Shown here: piece after piece, positions 53,348 through 61,692 of the stretch | Numbering within the stretch: position 1 is the first letter of the stretch | Layout of the letters: each line of letters opens with the position of its first letter | Assembly (NCBI RefSeq): GCF_047601505.1 | Contig: NZ_JASGJD010000001.1 | Coordinates: 2,418,001 to 2,482,000 of the forward strand | Direction: 5' to 3' | Source of the DNA: Cloacibacterium sp047601505 | GTDB lineage: Bacteria > Bacteroidota > Bacteroidia > Flavobacteriales > Weeksellaceae | DNA: 64,000 nt | Made by a program: the position numbers and the translations under genes | Notes under the pieces: generated by a model | What the model was told of the DNA's origin: nothing | Database searches by the model: none | Seen by the model: only the letters and a program-made list of their open reading frames with translations

Positions 53348-55135
53348 TTATATATTTTTCAACTCTTGAATTCTTTTTCTAATAAAATCTTTGGGTCTTA
53401 TTCCATTTATTTCAAAAAACATATTAGAAAAATTTTGTCTAGAAAGGAAACCACACTCTTCCGCCAATGCTTCTATAGTAAAATGATGATATTTAGTATT
53501 GTTATAGAGTTCACGTGTCATGTAGTAAATTCTTAATGTATTGATATATCTTGTAAAATTCATTTTCTTGTATTCATTTATCACCCAAGAAAGATATTTA
53601 GTATTAGTACCAATATTGGAAGCTAAAGAATTTAAAGTAATTCCTTTTTTTAAAAACCCGTTATTGTTTTCAAAATTTTTAAGTTTATTCAATACATCCT
53701 CAACAATATCCTGATTTATAAACTCCTTTTTTTGAAATTCATACCAATCAGAATCAACAGACTCCATACTTTCAACAGATAAATTATCATTTTCAACTAA
53801 TAAAATATGACTAGTTGATAATTTTTTTTGAAGTACTTCGTATTTACTTTGAATCATTTTTTCTTTTCTATATTTTGTAATAAAAAGAATCAAAAAAACA
53901 ATAGAAAATAAAACTAAGAAAAACAATAAGATATTTCGTCCTACCATATCTTTCTCTAATACTATCTTTTCTTCATATAAAGCATTAGTATCATAATCTT
54001 TATGGATTTTTGTAGAAAGATAAATAAAATCCTTTCCAATTATACTATCTGCTTTTAGAAGTTGATTCATGTAATATAATTGCTTCTCGTCATTCTTTTG
54101 TTTTTTATAGTAATCAATCAGTAATTCATAATTGTTTCTAAGTTCTGGAAGAATAAATTGATTTTTATTAAATATAGAATCTACACTTTCGAATTTATTA
54201 ATAGCTATAGGCATTTTGTTGAGAGCCATTAAAGATTTACCTTGAAAAAAATAGTTAACAGAAACCCAGGAAAAATCATTTGCATTTTTTAATTCCTTTA
54301 AAGAGAGATTAAGGTATTGCAATGCTTTGGGATAATGATGAGCATAATACTCTGAAATCCCTTTAGATTTTAGAAAATAATTATACTCTAAAACAAAATC
54401 TTTTTTACCTACTGAATTTTTCAATCCTAGTTCAATTAAGCTATCAGACTTTTGATGCTCCTTTAAATTACGATAACAAACAAGAGCTTGATGAATACTA
54501 TTTAGATAACCTTTTCTATAATTATAAATTTCATTTGGATGTGATTGTCTATTAAGATTAGATTCAAAATATTTAATACAACCATTAAAATGTAATATAG
54601 CTTCCTGATAATATCCAAGATAACTTTTTACTACACCAATATGATAGATCACTTTATAATTCAGGTATTGGTTATCAGACTGTTTCACATAACTATAAGC
54701 CTTCAGATATTCATTGAGTGCTGGCATATATTTTCTAAAATTAGAATAGTAAATAATCCCTTTTCCAAGATAAGCAGAAGTAATCAAATCACTTTCTTTA
54801 GTGTGATGAGCTGCTATCAACGCGCTATCAGCATATTTCAATTTTAGAAATTTATTTTTTTCAAAATAAATAGCATCTTGATAACCTTCAACCAGCTTTG
54901 AATAATCTACTTCATTTTTAGCTTTGAGTATAAATTTGTTTACAAAAGGTAAAGCTTTAGCATTATTTTTATCAAAACCATCGTATTTTTCTTTTAGTGA
55001 TTCATACGAAACAAGGTGAGCTTTTTGCCCCAAACAAAACATATTACTTATGACAATAAGTAAACAGAGACCAAAAAGGACTAACTTTTTAATTAAATTC
55101 ACACAAACCCCCATACTAAAACCATTAAATTCCAC
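53348..55135 (-). CDS. TPR-transmembrane-AraC hybrid regulator
   Basis: 595 residues. The N-terminal hydrophobic segment (about 15-32) is a signal anchor or signal peptide; residues 80-350 are TPR-like helical repeats (for example YPKALQYLNLSLKELKNAND). One membrane helix lies at 401-421 and the C-terminal 100 residues are an AraC-type HTH (IEALAEECGFLSRQNFSNMF, INGIRPKDFIRKR). Such proteins sense extracytoplasmic signals and regulate nearby genes. It diverges from the small-protein/MauE operon across a double palindrome. An alternative start is codon 8. Confidence 0.8.
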   Translation of the reverse strand: MEFNGFSMGVCVNLIKKLVLFGLCLLIVISNMFCLGQKAHLVSYESLKEKYDGFDKNNAKALPFVNKFILKAKNEVDYSKLVEGYQDAIYFEKNKFLKLKYADSALIAAHHTKESDLITSAYLGKGIIYYSNFRKYMPALNEYLKAYSYVKQSDNQYLNYKVIYHIGVVKSYLGYYQEAILHFNGCIKYFESNLNRQSHPNEIYNYRKGYLNSIHQALVCYRNLKEHQKSDSLIELGLKNSVGKKDFVLEYNYFLKSKGISEYYAHHYPKALQYLNLSLKELKNANDFSWVSVNYFFQGKSLMALNKMPIAINKFESVDSIFNKNQFILPELRNNYELLIDYYKKQKNDEKQLYYMNQLLKADSIIGKDFIYLSTKIHKDYDTNALYEEKIVLEKDMVGRNILLFFLVLFSIVFLILFITKYRKEKMIQSKYEVLQKKLSTSHILLVENDNLSVESMESVDSDWYEFQKKEFINQDIVEDVLNKLKNFENNNGFLKKGITLNSLASNIGTNTKYLSWVINEYKKMNFTRYINTLRIYYMTRELYNNTKYHHFTIEALAEECGFLSRQNFSNMFFEINGIRPKDFIRKRIQELKNI

Positions 55136-55235
55136 TAAAACTCCATAAAATCCTCAACAAATTTTAATAAACACTAACAATTTTAGCGAAAATATATTGA
55201 AACACCATCAATAAAGCATTTTTAATATGTTTTTT

Positions 55236-55285
55236 GTTGTAATGATTCATGAATCGTTACGTAATGATTCATGAATCATTACAAC
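55236..55285. promoter_or_regulatory. Double 22-bp palindrome between divergent genes
   Basis: Two adjacent palindromes: 55239-55260 (one change) and 55261-55282 (GTAATGATTCATGAATCATT plus AC, perfect). They are enclosed by GTT and AAC, so the whole 50 bases form an almost perfect inverted repeat with each half itself palindromic. It lies 100 bases upstream of the AraC-type gene start and about 95 before the small lipoprotein start. A possible Bacteroidota -7 box TACTTTTG follows at 55315-55322. Likely operator for a dimeric regulator. Confidence 0.72.
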
Positions 55286-55378
55286 AAGTACTTTTTTTAA
55301 GGTTAATATCCTAATACTTTTGAACAGAATTCACGAGTAAATCACCTGGCCGGGATAACCTAAAAAAATTTAGAAATC

Positions 55379-55612
55379 ATGAAAAAGTATTTTTTTCTTA
55401 TCCCCATTGTAATGGTAAGTTTAGCCATTACAAGTTGTAGAAGTAGTGATGAAGTAGAAACCATCACTCCAACAGAAATAACTTCTATCAATACTACAGC
55501 AATTACAAACAGTACAGAAGAATCTGACAATGCAGAACAAATGACAGAATCTGCAGATGAAAAAAAAGACCCACCAGTAAAAGACAGACAAGATTGGAGG
55601 ACAAGTAATTAA
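55379..55612 (+). CDS. Small lipoprotein
   Basis: 77 residues. The signal sequence MKKYFFLIPIVMVSLAITSC ends with a lipidation cysteine at residue 20. The mature part is Thr/Glu/Ser-rich, low-complexity, and ends KDPPVKDRQDWRTSN. Short lipoproteins with a DPP-K-x-DWR-type tail recur in Chryseobacterium-like cargo operons (recollection). It leads the operon with the MauE and DUF6520 genes, so it is probably exported with them. Function unknown. Confidence 0.72.
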   Translation: MKKYFFLIPIVMVSLAITSCRSSDEVETITPTEITSINTTAITNSTEESDNAEQMTESADEKKDPPVKDRQDWRTSN

Positions 55613-55637
55613 AATAATTCGAAACAAAAAAAATAAT

Positions 55638-55811
55638 ATGACTAGCCCTACTCCCTCCCTAATAACTTGCAAAACAGGCGCTCCATGTCCTGTTAGTGGA
55701 TTATGGGAGAGTATGGGCTTTTTTAAAACTACTGTTATTCTTTCAAAAAGAAGTAAGATGCCCGATTACTGTGGCAGAAAAGTAATTTGGAGGCTGATAG
55801 AAGAAGGATAA
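55638..55811 (+). CDS. 57-residue YjzC-like small cysteine protein
   Basis: An ATG at 55638 opens a 57-codon frame ending TAA 55809-55811. It contains CKTGAPCPVSGLWES, then a hydrophobic TTVILS stretch, then PDYCGRKVIWRLIEEG. Three cysteines and a PxSGxW...PxY...VxWxLI outline resemble the YjzC-like family. It sits 25 bases after the lipoprotein gene and 53 before the MauE gene, filling what otherwise would be a 250-base gap. No signal peptide; function unknown. Confidence 0.65.
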   Translation: MTSPTPSLITCKTGAPCPVSGLWESMGFFKTTVILSKRSKMPDYCGRKVIWRLIEEG

Positions 55812-55864
55812 TTAATTACAACAAAAGAAAAACTTATCAATAGCAAAACCTAAAATAAAAAGCC

Positions 55865-57374
55865 ATGAAAAATTTCCAATCTATCATTATTCAGTTCACG
55901 GTATATTTTCATGTATTGCTTTTTACCTATGCAGCCATTAGTAAGTTGTTAGATTTTGAGAACTTTCAAATTCAGTTGGCACAATCTCCATTGCTGAGTG
56001 CTTATGCAGGAATTATCTCCTATAGTGTTATCCTTATAGAGCTAATACTTTCAATAATGCTGTCTATCCCAAAGAGCAGACTGATTGCTTTATATGGTTC
56101 TCTATATCTTATGATAGGTTTTAGTGTTTACATCTACCTTATTCTCAATTACAGTGATTTTATACCATGTTCTTGTGGAGGAATATTAGAAAAGTTAGGA
56201 TGGACAGAGCATTTAATTTTCAACATTTCTTGTGTTATTTTATTAATAATCTCCATTTATCTGTTTGAAAAAAACAAAAATAAACAGAATAAACTTACCA
56301 TTATTTCAACATCTCTTACCGTGATTATTTCAGCATCAATGGTATATATTTTATTTTTAAATTCTGAATACATAGTCAAAAATGAAAACAACTTTACACG
56401 CAGATTTCCTCATCATCCAATTTTAGAAGATTCCTATTTAGATTTAGGGGTTAATTCTTATTATTTTGCAGGGATAGACAAAGACGAAGTTTATTTGGGA
56501 AATACTACATCCCCTTTAACACTTATATCAATAGACAAAAATTTTAAAAATATAAAAAAGCACCCCGTTCTTTTAGAAGAAAAAGGCAATATATTCAAAT
56601 CATTAAGAATTGTTGTGAAAGCACCTTATTTCTATTTATATGATGGAAGTATTCCAATTATATACAGAAGGAGAATTAGGAAAAAAAGAAGCAAGTGTAA
56701 TAAGCTATAAAAATGCCTATTTTGATCAATTACAAGTAATTGATAGTATAAGATTTGCAGTAAGAAGTCAAAGTCATAAAAGCAAAAAACAAGTACTCGG
56801 AATATTAAGTTTATCTCCAATACCTAAACTTAATTTTTCCGAGAATTCCATATCAATTCATCAAAAAAACATATTTGACATTGATGGTAAACTTCTCTTG
56901 GATAATAAAAAAATCTATTATGTATTTTATTACAAAAACAAGATTTTAAGTAATGATTATACGTTACAAAAATCTGAACATTTCAATACAATAGATACCA
57001 TTAGAGAAGCAAAAATTAAAATTATAACATTAAGTAATGGGCATCAAAAAATGGGAGCTCCACCATTAATGACCAATAAAAACGCTGTTGTTTACCAAAG
57101 CATTCTTTTTAATCATTCCAATTTAATTGGCAAACATGAAAATAAGAAACAATGGTCAAAATCATCTATTATAGATGTATATAATACAAAAACAAAAAAA
57201 TATTGGGGTAGCTTGTATGTACAAAACCGCGGTAATAACAAGATGTCTCAAATGCTCGTAAGTGATAAATACATGTATATCCTTATAGGGCAAGAAATTG
57301 TTCGATATAGGTTAGCGCAAGCTATAAAAGAGCAATTTAAAATAGGAGAAGCCGAAAACCTATTATCAGAGTAG
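55865..57374 (+). pseudogene. Frameshifted MauE/DoxX membrane protein with C-terminal propeller-like domain
   Basis: Two overlapping frames (55865-56710 and 56640-57374) together look like one protein of about 500 residues. The first part has four membrane helices and the MauE/DoxX signature PCSCGGILEKLGWTEHLIFN, and reaches YDGSIPIIYR. The second continues as GELGKKEASVISYKNAYFDQ. Removing one A from the AA at 56668-56669 fuses them as YRGELGKK. The protein would be a redox-associated inner-membrane protein with an extracytoplasmic beta-propeller. The single-base change may be real or a sequencing error. Confidence 0.72.
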
Positions 57375-57392
57375 GCACAATATTAAAATTAC

Positions 57393-57653
57393 TTGATTAT
57401 GAAAAAGTTCATTTTACCGGTAGCAGTAATATTATTAGGTACTGGTGCTGCCTTTAGTACACAAAGCTTTAAAAAAGCGAACAGTACAATTGTTGAAGGT
57501 TACAGAATAAACCAAAACAATCCTGAGCAAGAATGTGAAAACGCTCACGTAGAGTGTTCTACCGAAAGCGGAGCTGTCTGTGAAGATGCAATGGGAAATA
57601 GCTTAAGAGAATTTGACGGTACAAGCTGTCCAAATTTATTATACAAACCTTAA
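57393..57653 (+). CDS. DUF6520-type small exported cysteine protein
   Basis: 86 residues. The N-terminus (MKKFILPVAVILLGTGAAFS) is a signal peptide; the mature part has CENAHVECSTESGAVCEDAM plus one later cysteine in GTSCPN, so disulfides are likely. This is the DUF6520 pattern from Flavobacteriia, where such genes sit beside MauE/DoxX genes (recollection). The thiol-redox protein next to it could help form the disulfides. It is the last gene of the operon, before a strong terminator. Confidence 0.78.
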   Translation: MIMKKFILPVAVILLGTGAAFSTQSFKKANSTIVEGYRINQNNPEQECENAHVECSTESGAVCEDAMGNSLREFDGTSCPNLLYKP

Positions 57654-57658
57654 AAACT

Positions 57659-57682
57659 AGGCTGCATTTTGCAGCCTTTTTT
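57659..57682 (+). terminator. Intrinsic terminator
   Basis: An 8-bp stem, AGGCTGCA paired with TGCAGCCT around a 3-base loop, followed by six T. It ends the small-protein/MauE operon on the plus strand and lies just before the convergent S9 peptidase stop at 57686. Confidence 0.9.
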
Positions 57683-57685
57683 CAT

Positions 57686-60262
57686 TTAATTTTTCAAGAA
57701 ATAATTCCACCAATTCATTACCTGAAAAGTATATTCCAGTTGGTTATTTTTTCTTAGAAGCCCATGTCCATCTTTTGGAAAAAGCAATAGTTTCACTTCT
57801 TTTTTTAAACTTGCCAGAGCAAGATACATGGCAACACTTTGATTCCAATTCACATGGTAATCTTCTTTTCCTGCCCAAATCAATAAAGGAGTTTGAATTT
57901 TATCAGCATTGAATACAGGGTTATTTTCATAAAAAACATTTTTCATTTCATAGAAATTACCTGTTAATCTAAAACTTTGGTCTGTCAATCTCCATATATT
58001 TGGACGCAAAAAATTGATGTTGTAAGAAAAATAAAAACTTGTTATATCTCCAATAGACACTCCACTTACAGCTGTTTTAAATCTATTGGTTTTTGTGATG
58101 ATATAATTCGTTTCAAAACCTCCAAAAGATTCTCCTGCTATACCCATTTTGCTTTTATCAATACTGTAATATTTTCCAACTTCTTCTATAGCTTCATCTA
58201 CAGCTCTTAAAGCAGATGCCCCAGGCTCATTTTGGGTATAGATAATTCTAGGTAAAATAACAATATAGCCATTCTCTGCCAAAAGACTTCTATTTATCCC
58301 TTGCTGATTGTACCAAGATGGATATACAAAATCTTTATATTCTCTGGCTTTATTCTCGTAAATATGAACAATTGTGGGATATTTTTTTTGAGGATTGTAA
58401 TGTGGCGGAAGGATAACGGCAGCGTAGTTTTTAAAGTTTTCTTTATCAGAGATTGCTTTATTCCATGTTAAAACTACGGTCTTTGGAAAATTTTCAAAGT
58501 GAAAATTTTCTTGATTAGACTGATATAAAATTTCTGCGGTTGCTTTTTTTTGTTTTAAATCACTAGATATCCATTGATATTTTTTTATTTGAAAAGGAGT
58601 ATTTCCATTTTCAAAAGTATAGCTCATGCCTTTTTCAGACATGGTTACTGTTTCAAAAGAACTTCCTTGAAGAGGCTCTACGCTTTTAAGTTTTCCTTGT
58701 GTATAAACCATGAGTCCCTCTTTTAATTCATCTGTCGTTTTTACTCTTAATACTATTTCTTGTTGTGGTAATGTAGGCAAATCATACCATTGGAGCATCT
58801 CCACTTTAGAGCTGCCAAACTTCTGTATTTTATATTGAAGATTAGGGTCTTTGTTTTGGGTTATGTTCAGCAATTTCTTTTTTTTAAGGTCATATTCCCA
58901 TACATTATGAACTCCCGTAAAATAAATTTTTTGTCTATTTTTAGAAAACAAAGGCTTATCTACAGGATATATATTTTTCTTACTTTGTCTGCTGAAAAAA
59001 TAGAAAAGTTCCTCAGCGTTTTCTGTAATGTTATAAGACTTTTGGGTAATACAATGATAGCTCCACCAGTGCCCTTGGTCAAAATAATAGATGGTGTTTT
59101 CATTTTCTAATACATAAAAATCAGTAGTCTTTTCTATTGCCCATTCTATATTTTGGGTTTTCAAATTTCTAAGTTGTATTTTAGGCATCAAGTGTTCATC
59201 TGTAAAATCTTCATTTGCTAAATCTAAAACTTCTAATGTATAGTTATTATTAAAAACAATATATCTTCTGGTTACCCCTTCACCAGCCTTGCTTTCTTTT
59301 ATCTCATCATTGCTATAATCATACAAAAGGGCATTAACCTGTGATTTTTTATACCTTTCTATAAGTGGCTTTAGCCCTTTGTCATTGCTATTCCATTCTT
59401 CTATTTGCAATGTAGCATCTTCTGAATTAGAAATTGATGCTAGGTCTTTATAAGCCAACTGGGTTGCAAGAAGAGTATGAGGTTTTAAAAATTTAAAACG
59501 ATTAAAGTTTTTTAGCTTTTCAGTAATATTTTTATTTACTATTTTTTCTCCCGAAGTATTATAGATTTGCAGGATATATTCCTGTCCTTTTTCCCATAAA
59601 AATAGACTTTGAATTTCATTTTCAATTATTTGTTCACCAGTAGCGAGTAACTGTCCTTCTTGTACATCATTTAAAGTTACTTCTTCTTTTTGGGTTTTAA
59701 GGTTTATTAAAACAAGTTGTTCTTTCTGGTGAATCATAAATCTATCTTCAGTATTTAGGCTTTCCAGTTCTTTTACATTTGCGTATTTTTTGATGAGTTG
59801 ATTCTTTTCATCTAACCAATATAACTCGTCCTCTTTAAGTACTAGAAGTGTATTACTTCCTTTGTGATATATGAATTTTTTGACATGAGTTTCTTTCCAT
59901 TCTTGGCTATTGGACAAATTTTTTACGGTGAGATTTCCAGATGGGTCTCTTAGTATAAAATGTTGATTGTCTAAATAGGCATCAGCAGGATTTGGAAAAA
60001 CAGCAATAGCTTTATTCATTGTATTTTGCAACAGTCCCTCTGTTCTTCCATCATCATATTTTTTGATAAAATAACTCCACTTCCCATCAGGACTTAAACT
60101 TACATTTATCAATTTATGCCAGTTTCTATAGGGGAAGGCTTTCTTTTGAAGCTCTTCGGTAGTTACTTTAGCTTGCTTTTGTTGAGCTTGTTGTTCTTGA
60201 GCTGTTATTTTTGTCAGTAGAAAAAGGCTCATCAATACATATACAATATTTCTAATACCCAT
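57686..60262 (-). CDS. Exported S9 prolyl-oligopeptidase-family peptidase
   Basis: 858 residues with a signal peptide (1-21, ending ITAQE). The long N-terminal part (30-610) is a beta-propeller-like region; the alpha/beta-hydrolase domain is at about 620-858. The catalytic residues are readable as S712 (AGESFGGFE), D801 (GKEDYHVNW) and H833 (KDGHGLLRK). It would cleave short peptides outside the cytoplasm. Its start overlaps the SusD stop by 11 bases, tying it to a SusC/D peptide- or glycan-uptake operon. Confidence 0.88.
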   Translation of the reverse strand: MGIRNIVYVLMSLFLLTKITAQEQQAQQKQAKVTTEELQKKAFPYRNWHKLINVSLSPDGKWSYFIKKYDDGRTEGLLQNTMNKAIAVFPNPADAYLDNQHFILRDPSGNLTVKNLSNSQEWKETHVKKFIYHKGSNTLLVLKEDELYWLDEKNQLIKKYANVKELESLNTEDRFMIHQKEQLVLINLKTQKEEVTLNDVQEGQLLATGEQIIENEIQSLFLWEKGQEYILQIYNTSGEKIVNKNITEKLKNFNRFKFLKPHTLLATQLAYKDLASISNSEDATLQIEEWNSNDKGLKPLIERYKKSQVNALLYDYSNDEIKESKAGEGVTRRYIVFNNNYTLEVLDLANEDFTDEHLMPKIQLRNLKTQNIEWAIEKTTDFYVLENENTIYYFDQGHWWSYHCITQKSYNITENAEELFYFFSRQSKKNIYPVDKPLFSKNRQKIYFTGVHNVWEYDLKKKKLLNITQNKDPNLQYKIQKFGSSKVEMLQWYDLPTLPQQEIVLRVKTTDELKEGLMVYTQGKLKSVEPLQGSSFETVTMSEKGMSYTFENGNTPFQIKKYQWISSDLKQKKATAEILYQSNQENFHFENFPKTVVLTWNKAISDKENFKNYAAVILPPHYNPQKKYPTIVHIYENKAREYKDFVYPSWYNQQGINRSLLAENGYIVILPRIIYTQNEPGASALRAVDEAIEEVGKYYSIDKSKMGIAGESFGGFETNYIITKTNRFKTAVSGVSIGDITSFYFSYNINFLRPNIWRLTDQSFRLTGNFYEMKNVFYENNPVFNADKIQTPLLIWAGKEDYHVNWNQSVAMYLALASLKKEVKLLLFPKDGHGLLRKNNQLEYTFQVMNWWNYFLKN

Positions 60263-61688
60263 TATTTTGAGGTTTTAGATTTGGATTGGCTAATAATTCA
60301 CGTTCGGGTAATGGCAATACTTCCATAAAGGTTTTCCAATTGGACTTTAAAGCGCCCATCACGGTATCTAGCTGTCCACTTCTTTTTAAATCAAAAAAAC
60401 GTTGTCCAAATTCTGTGAAAAACTCATGTCGCCTCTCGTTAAAAATTGCAACTCGTATATCATTTTGCGATGTAGAGCTAAATACATTAAGTCCTGCTTT
60501 AGTTCTGATGATGTTTAAATTTGCCAACGCTTCAAAGGTGTTCCCGATTTCATTATTGCTTTCTGCTAGAATGAGGTAGGCTTCTTCTACTCTTAGTACA
60601 ATGGAATACTCTTGTGAAGTAGTGGTTTTATTATTGAGTTTGTATTTGTAGGCATGGCTATAGCTGTTTTGACTATTGCTAAGTGTTTTTATCCATTTTT
60701 GTTTTCTTTGGTCGTTAGATTCAAAAGAATTGAGCAAAGATGAACTCAAGGCTACATTTGCCGGAGGAATTGTTGTAAAAGTAAAATATTGTCCTTCTAA
60801 TGTATTGATGCCTACATCTGCTGGCATCCACTGTAGAATAGCACTTTTACTATCTTTTAGAAATGTTTTACTGAGGTCTTGCTCCATTAAATAGAGGGAG
60901 TTATTGACCACTTTTGTAGCATATTCTTTGGCATTAGACCAATCTTTTTGGTAGAGATAAACTCGTGACAACAATAGCTGTGCGGCTGCTTGATTGGCTC
61001 TTGTTCTATTGCTGGAGGGATATGTTGCCGGCAACAATCTCTCGGCTTGCTTAAGGTCGGCAATGAGCTTAGAGTTCACTTCATTGATAGGTATTCTTTC
61101 TGCAAGTTGATTATCTTGGTAATGGGTGGTTTCTATATATGGAATTTCTCCATAGAGATTTACCAAATAAAAATGTAAAAGAGCTCTTATAAAATAAGCT
61201 TCGCCACTGATTTGATTAGAGGTGTTTTCATCTAAATAATCATGGCTTTCTTCTATACCTTCTATAATATTGTTTACTGCATAAATCTGTTTATAGGCAT
61301 TAACCCACATTGCATCTACAACACTGGTGTTTTGTTGTACATTGAGTTCATAAAAAGTTCTATAATCTAACGCTTGATTGGTATATGATGTAATTTCGTC
61401 AGTATAGCATCCCAACAGGTTATTAATACCATATAAGTCACCTTTCAGCATGCCATTGGCTCGCAAGTTGGTATAGACATCTGATAAAGCTGAAAGGGCT
61501 AGTTTTTTATCTTTAAATACGGTTGTTTGAGAGATTTGGTTGGTAGGTTCACTTACTTCTAAAAATTTCTCACAACTCTGCGGCAAGATGCTAAGGTATG
61601 CCGAAAGCATTCCTATGGCAATAATAGGCAATCTTTGTTTAAAAGAATAAGGATTTTTTATTTCATTTTCTGTATTGATTCTTTTCAT
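60252..61688 (-). CDS. SusD/RagB-family surface lipoprotein
   Basis: 478 residues. A lipobox LPQSC gives a lipidated Cys at about 39, followed by EKFLEVSEPTNQISQTTVFK, a standard SusD start. Helical TPR-like repeats follow (AYFIRALLHFYLVNLYGEIP; QAAAQLLLSRVYLYQKDWSN), with the RagB C-terminus (RRHEFFTEFGQRFFDLKRSG). It captures ligand at the cell surface for the SusC transporter, 4 bases upstream. The peptidase partner suggests a peptide rather than sugar substrate, which is inference. Confidence 0.93.
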   Translation of the reverse strand: MKRINTENEIKNPYSFKQRLPIIAIGMLSAYLSILPQSCEKFLEVSEPTNQISQTTVFKDKKLALSALSDVYTNLRANGMLKGDLYGINNLLGCYTDEITSYTNQALDYRTFYELNVQQNTSVVDAMWVNAYKQIYAVNNIIEGIEESHDYLDENTSNQISGEAYFIRALLHFYLVNLYGEIPYIETTHYQDNQLAERIPINEVNSKLIADLKQAERLLPATYPSSNRTRANQAAAQLLLSRVYLYQKDWSNAKEYATKVVNNSLYLMEQDLSKTFLKDSKSAILQWMPADVGINTLEGQYFTFTTIPPANVALSSSLLNSFESNDQRKQKWIKTLSNSQNSYSHAYKYKLNNKTTTSQEYSIVLRVEEAYLILAESNNEIGNTFEALANLNIIRTKAGLNVFSSTSQNDIRVAIFNERRHEFFTEFGQRFFDLKRSGQLDTVMGALKSNWKTFMEVLPLPERELLANPNLKPQNNGY

Positions 61689-61692
61689 GGTT

